The position numbers were made by a program, and so were the translations under genes. A stretch of 39,488 bases of DNA from a bacterium (GTDB lineage Bacteria > Bacillota > Clostridia > Christensenellales > Aristaeellaceae), in contig SFTH01000024.1 of NCBI GenBank assembly GCA_004563405.1, positions 1 through 39,488 of the forward strand, read 5' to 3'. Shown here piece by piece: positions 38,066 to 39,488 of this stretch (its first letter is position 1; every line of letters begins with the position of its first letter). The notes under the pieces are model-generated. The model ran no database searches and had not been told where the DNA came from. It saw only the letters and a program-made list of their open reading frames with translations.

Positions 38066-39010
38066 TCAATTGTTGAAATACACGAGCTCCTCCTCCGGCG
38101 CCTCGGCGGGGGCGGTCTCCTCCTCGATGAGGATGATCGCATCCCGACCGTGCAGGGGGCTGAAGGACGCCTCGGCCTTGGCCGTCAGGTAGATCCAGTC
38201 GTTGGTCGCGGGCTCACGGTCCCGGTAGCGGCAAAGAAAGCCGATGCCGCCGATGTCGTCCACGCAGCAGGTCATGGCATGCCGGCCGAACACGAAGCAG
38301 TGCTTGGGCATGTCCTGCATGCGGAAGGCCCGGCCCTTGGCGCGGATGCGCTTGCCGTCGTACCTCTCGGGATGCTCCATGGCGTCCAGATAGAAGATGC
38401 CGAAGTCCTTGTCGCCGATCTGGATGGGATCGGCCTTCACGTCGTAGGGCAGATCCTCGTCGGCCACGCCGTCGTCCATGGAACCGTCGGTATTTTCAAA
38501 GAAGATGCGGGCGGTATTGTTCATCGCCAGCGCGGCGCGGCGCCACTTGCTCTTGGGCGTCTCGTCCGTGCAGCGGTTGAAGATGATCAAATCGCCCTCC
38601 TGGATGCCGTCGGCCATGAACTTGCGCATGTTCTTCAGGTACAGCTCGAAGGTATTTGCGTCGATCAGCGTGATGATCTGGGCCAGCTCCCAGTTCTTCG
38701 GCTTCTTCGCCGAATACAGGGTCTGGAGCAGCCAGGTACTGTTGTACTCGATCAGCACGCGCTCCGGGCGGTACTGCCTGTCCAGCTGAACCAGCGCGTC
38801 CCCGGCCATGTCCTCGGGCTTTTCAATGTTCACCAGCACGGTGTTGTACTGCTTCAGAAGGGCCTCGTCGTACTCCTCCTCGCCCTCCTCGCAGACCAGC
38901 AGCAGCGTGCGCTCGCCCTCGGAGAAGCCCTCGTCGCTGAGCATCTCCTGCATGAACTTCGTCTTGCCGCTCTCCAAAAAACCCGTCACAATGTAAACTG
39001 CCGCTTCCAT
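38066..39010 (-). CDS. G3E (CobW-like) GTPase fused to a DUF1980-like domain
   Basis: A 314-residue cytoplasmic protein. The first half is a P-loop GTPase of the G3E/CobW type: Walker A GFLESGKT (about 10-17), a LIEYNSTW segment corresponding to the Walker B/switch region and a base-recognition-like IIFNRCTDE (about 143-151, in place of NKxD). The CxCC metal motif of classic COG0523 proteins is not seen. The second half (about 200-300) has GKRIRAKGRAFRM and FVFGRHAMTCCVDDIGGIGF, close to the C-terminal module of DUF1980/TIGR03943 proteins, which are usually encoded beside a permease. So it looks like a metal-trafficking or sensing GTPase joined to that module. It begins 15 bases after the second G3E gene, probably in one operon. 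Confidence 0.8.
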   Translation of the reverse strand: MEAAVYIVTGFLESGKTKFMQEMLSDEGFSEGERTLLLVCEEGEEEYDEALLKQYNTVLVNIEKPEDMAGDALVQLDRQYRPERVLIEYNSTWLLQTLYSAKKPKNWELAQIITLIDANTFELYLKNMRKFMADGIQEGDLIIFNRCTDETPKSKWRRAALAMNNTARIFFENTDGSMDDGVADEDLPYDVKADPIQIGDKDFGIFYLDAMEHPERYDGKRIRAKGRAFRMQDMPKHCFVFGRHAMTCCVDDIGGIGFLCRYRDREPATNDWIYLTAKAEASFSPLHGRDAIILIEEETAPAEAPEEELVYFNN

Positions 39011-39025
39011 GCCTCTTTCAGCTCC

Positions 39026-39488
39026 TTACAGGCCGAACAGCTCTTTGAGCGCAGCCTCGTTGATCTTCGTACCGATCACGCACAGGCGGCCGGTGTAGTC
39101 CGCGCTGCCGTAGCGCACGTCGTACTCGCCGGGCACATAGTCAAAGTGCAGCCACTTGCCGTCGGCGAGGGGCAGGATGCCCTTCGCGCGCAGGATCGCG
39201 CCGTACTTCTTCTCGTCGTCCAGCGCCTCCAGCGCGGCGCGGACGGCGGCCTCCTCGAACTTGCGGGGCGTCTCCACGCCGATGTTCTGGAACACCTCGT
39301 CGGCGTGATGGTGGCCGTGATGGTCGTGGTGGCAACCGCAGGAGCACTCGCCGTCCTCATGGTCGTGGTGATGATGCTCATGCTCGTGATCGTGGCAGCA
39401 GCACTCGCCGTCCTCATGGTCGTGGTGATGGTGCTCATGCTCGTGATCGTGGCAGCAGCACTCGCCGTCCTCATGATCGTGATGGTGA
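39026..39488 (-). CDS. G3E (CobW/P47K-type) GTPase, C-terminal part with His/Cys-rich repeats (runs off right edge)
   Basis: About 153 C-terminal residues are visible; the frame stays open to the window edge, so the GTPase domain would lie outside. The visible part starts with a tandem His/Cys repeat of 19 residues (GECCCHDHEHEHHHHDHED, two full copies and a partial third), then CSCGCHHDHHGHHH. A CobW C-terminal domain follows (VFQNIGVETPRKFEE, KGILPLADGKWLHFDYVPG, LCVIGTKI). Such His-rich linkers between GTPase and C-terminal domains are typical of COG0523 metallochaperones for zinc or other metals. It precedes the G3E-DUF1980 fusion by 15 bases. The metal is not determinable here. Confidence 0.85.
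   Translation of the reverse strand, partial: HHHDHEDGECCCHDHEHEHHHHDHEDGECCCHDHEHEHHHHDHEDGECSCGCHHDHHGHHHADEVFQNIGVETPRKFEEAAVRAALEALDDEKKYGAILRAKGILPLADGKWLHFDYVPGEYDVRYGSADYTGRLCVIGTKINEAALKELFGL
39353..39488 (-). repeat. 57-base tandem repeat encoding His/Cys-rich units
   Basis: Units begin at 39,353, 39,410 and 39,467 (the last cut by the window end). Copies are nearly identical at DNA level, differing by a base or two, and stay in frame, so copy number could vary. Confidence 0.92.

Noticed and set aside
39353..39488. 57-base repeats considered as a CRISPR or non-coding satellite
   Set aside because: No spacers; the frame is open and encodes His/Cys units continuous with a CobW C-terminal domain.

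Overview
The window looks like chromosomal DNA of a high-GC member of the Bacillota (class Clostridia or a close relative). The evidence is clear Shine-Dalgarno sites (GGAGG), sigma-A promoters with near-consensus TTGACA/TATAAT boxes, a T-box leader, an FMN riboswitch in front of an ECF S-component, a secD-secF-recJ-rel-dtd-hemZ cluster of the kind found in clostridia, a bifunctional Rel, an AraM/EgsA-type glycerol-1-phosphate dehydrogenase and a C_GCAxxG_C_C protein. I do not name a genus.

Layout. (1) 1-~2,035 is visibly AT-richer and is the end of an integrated element: a partial exported-protein gene, a doubtful small membrane ORF, a tyrosine recombinase, and then the 3' end of a tRNA-Met gene, which is probably the attachment site. 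(2) 1,999-2,155 holds elongator tRNA-Met and initiator tRNA-fMet behind one strong promoter. (3) 2,451-4,316 holds a ferredoxin-fused aldo/keto reductase and an Ogt-type DNA repair methyltransferase. (4) 4,635-8,675 encodes a 1,346-residue secreted protein with twelve units that share an invariant Cys5-His3 pattern, a Thr/Pro stalk and an unrecognised C-terminal domain. This is the most unusual gene here. (5) 8,894-13,720 is a branched-chain amino acid-type ABC transporter operon (livJ-livH-livM-livG-livF) with an intercistronic hairpin after livJ. (6) 14,159-26,034 is one long leftward gene string: secD, secF, recJ, rel, dtd, a metallo-beta-lactamase-fold hydrolase, hemZ, two cyclophilins and a phosphoribosyltransferase, several of them joined by ATGA overlaps. 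(7) 26,242-29,849 holds a C_GCAxxG_C_C protein, a 5'-truncated TrpB-like gene, a small membrane protein, a polysaccharide deacetylase and a YbaK-type deacylase. (8) 30,031-37,971 holds three small exported wall-type proteins (SH3 or peptidoglycan-binding), EgsA, a T-box-controlled alanyl-tRNA synthetase of unusual architecture, FMN-riboswitch-controlled RibU and a TRIC/YicG-type channel. (9) 38,066-39,488 holds two adjacent G3E (CobW) GTPases, one fused to a DUF1980-like domain and the other, cut by the window edge, carrying a His/Cys-rich tandem repeat.

How the genes fit together. The core of the window is housekeeping: protein export, stringent response, single-strand DNA processing, tRNA proofreading (Dtd, YbaK, AlaRS editing) and amino-acid and riboflavin uptake. 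The cell-surface theme is strong, with at least six exported proteins, most preceded by a recognisable promoter. A metal theme appears at both ends of region 4-9: the Cys/His array protein, and the metallochaperone-like GTPases with His/Cys repeats. No direct link between them is shown. All calls come from reading the sequence; no database search was run.
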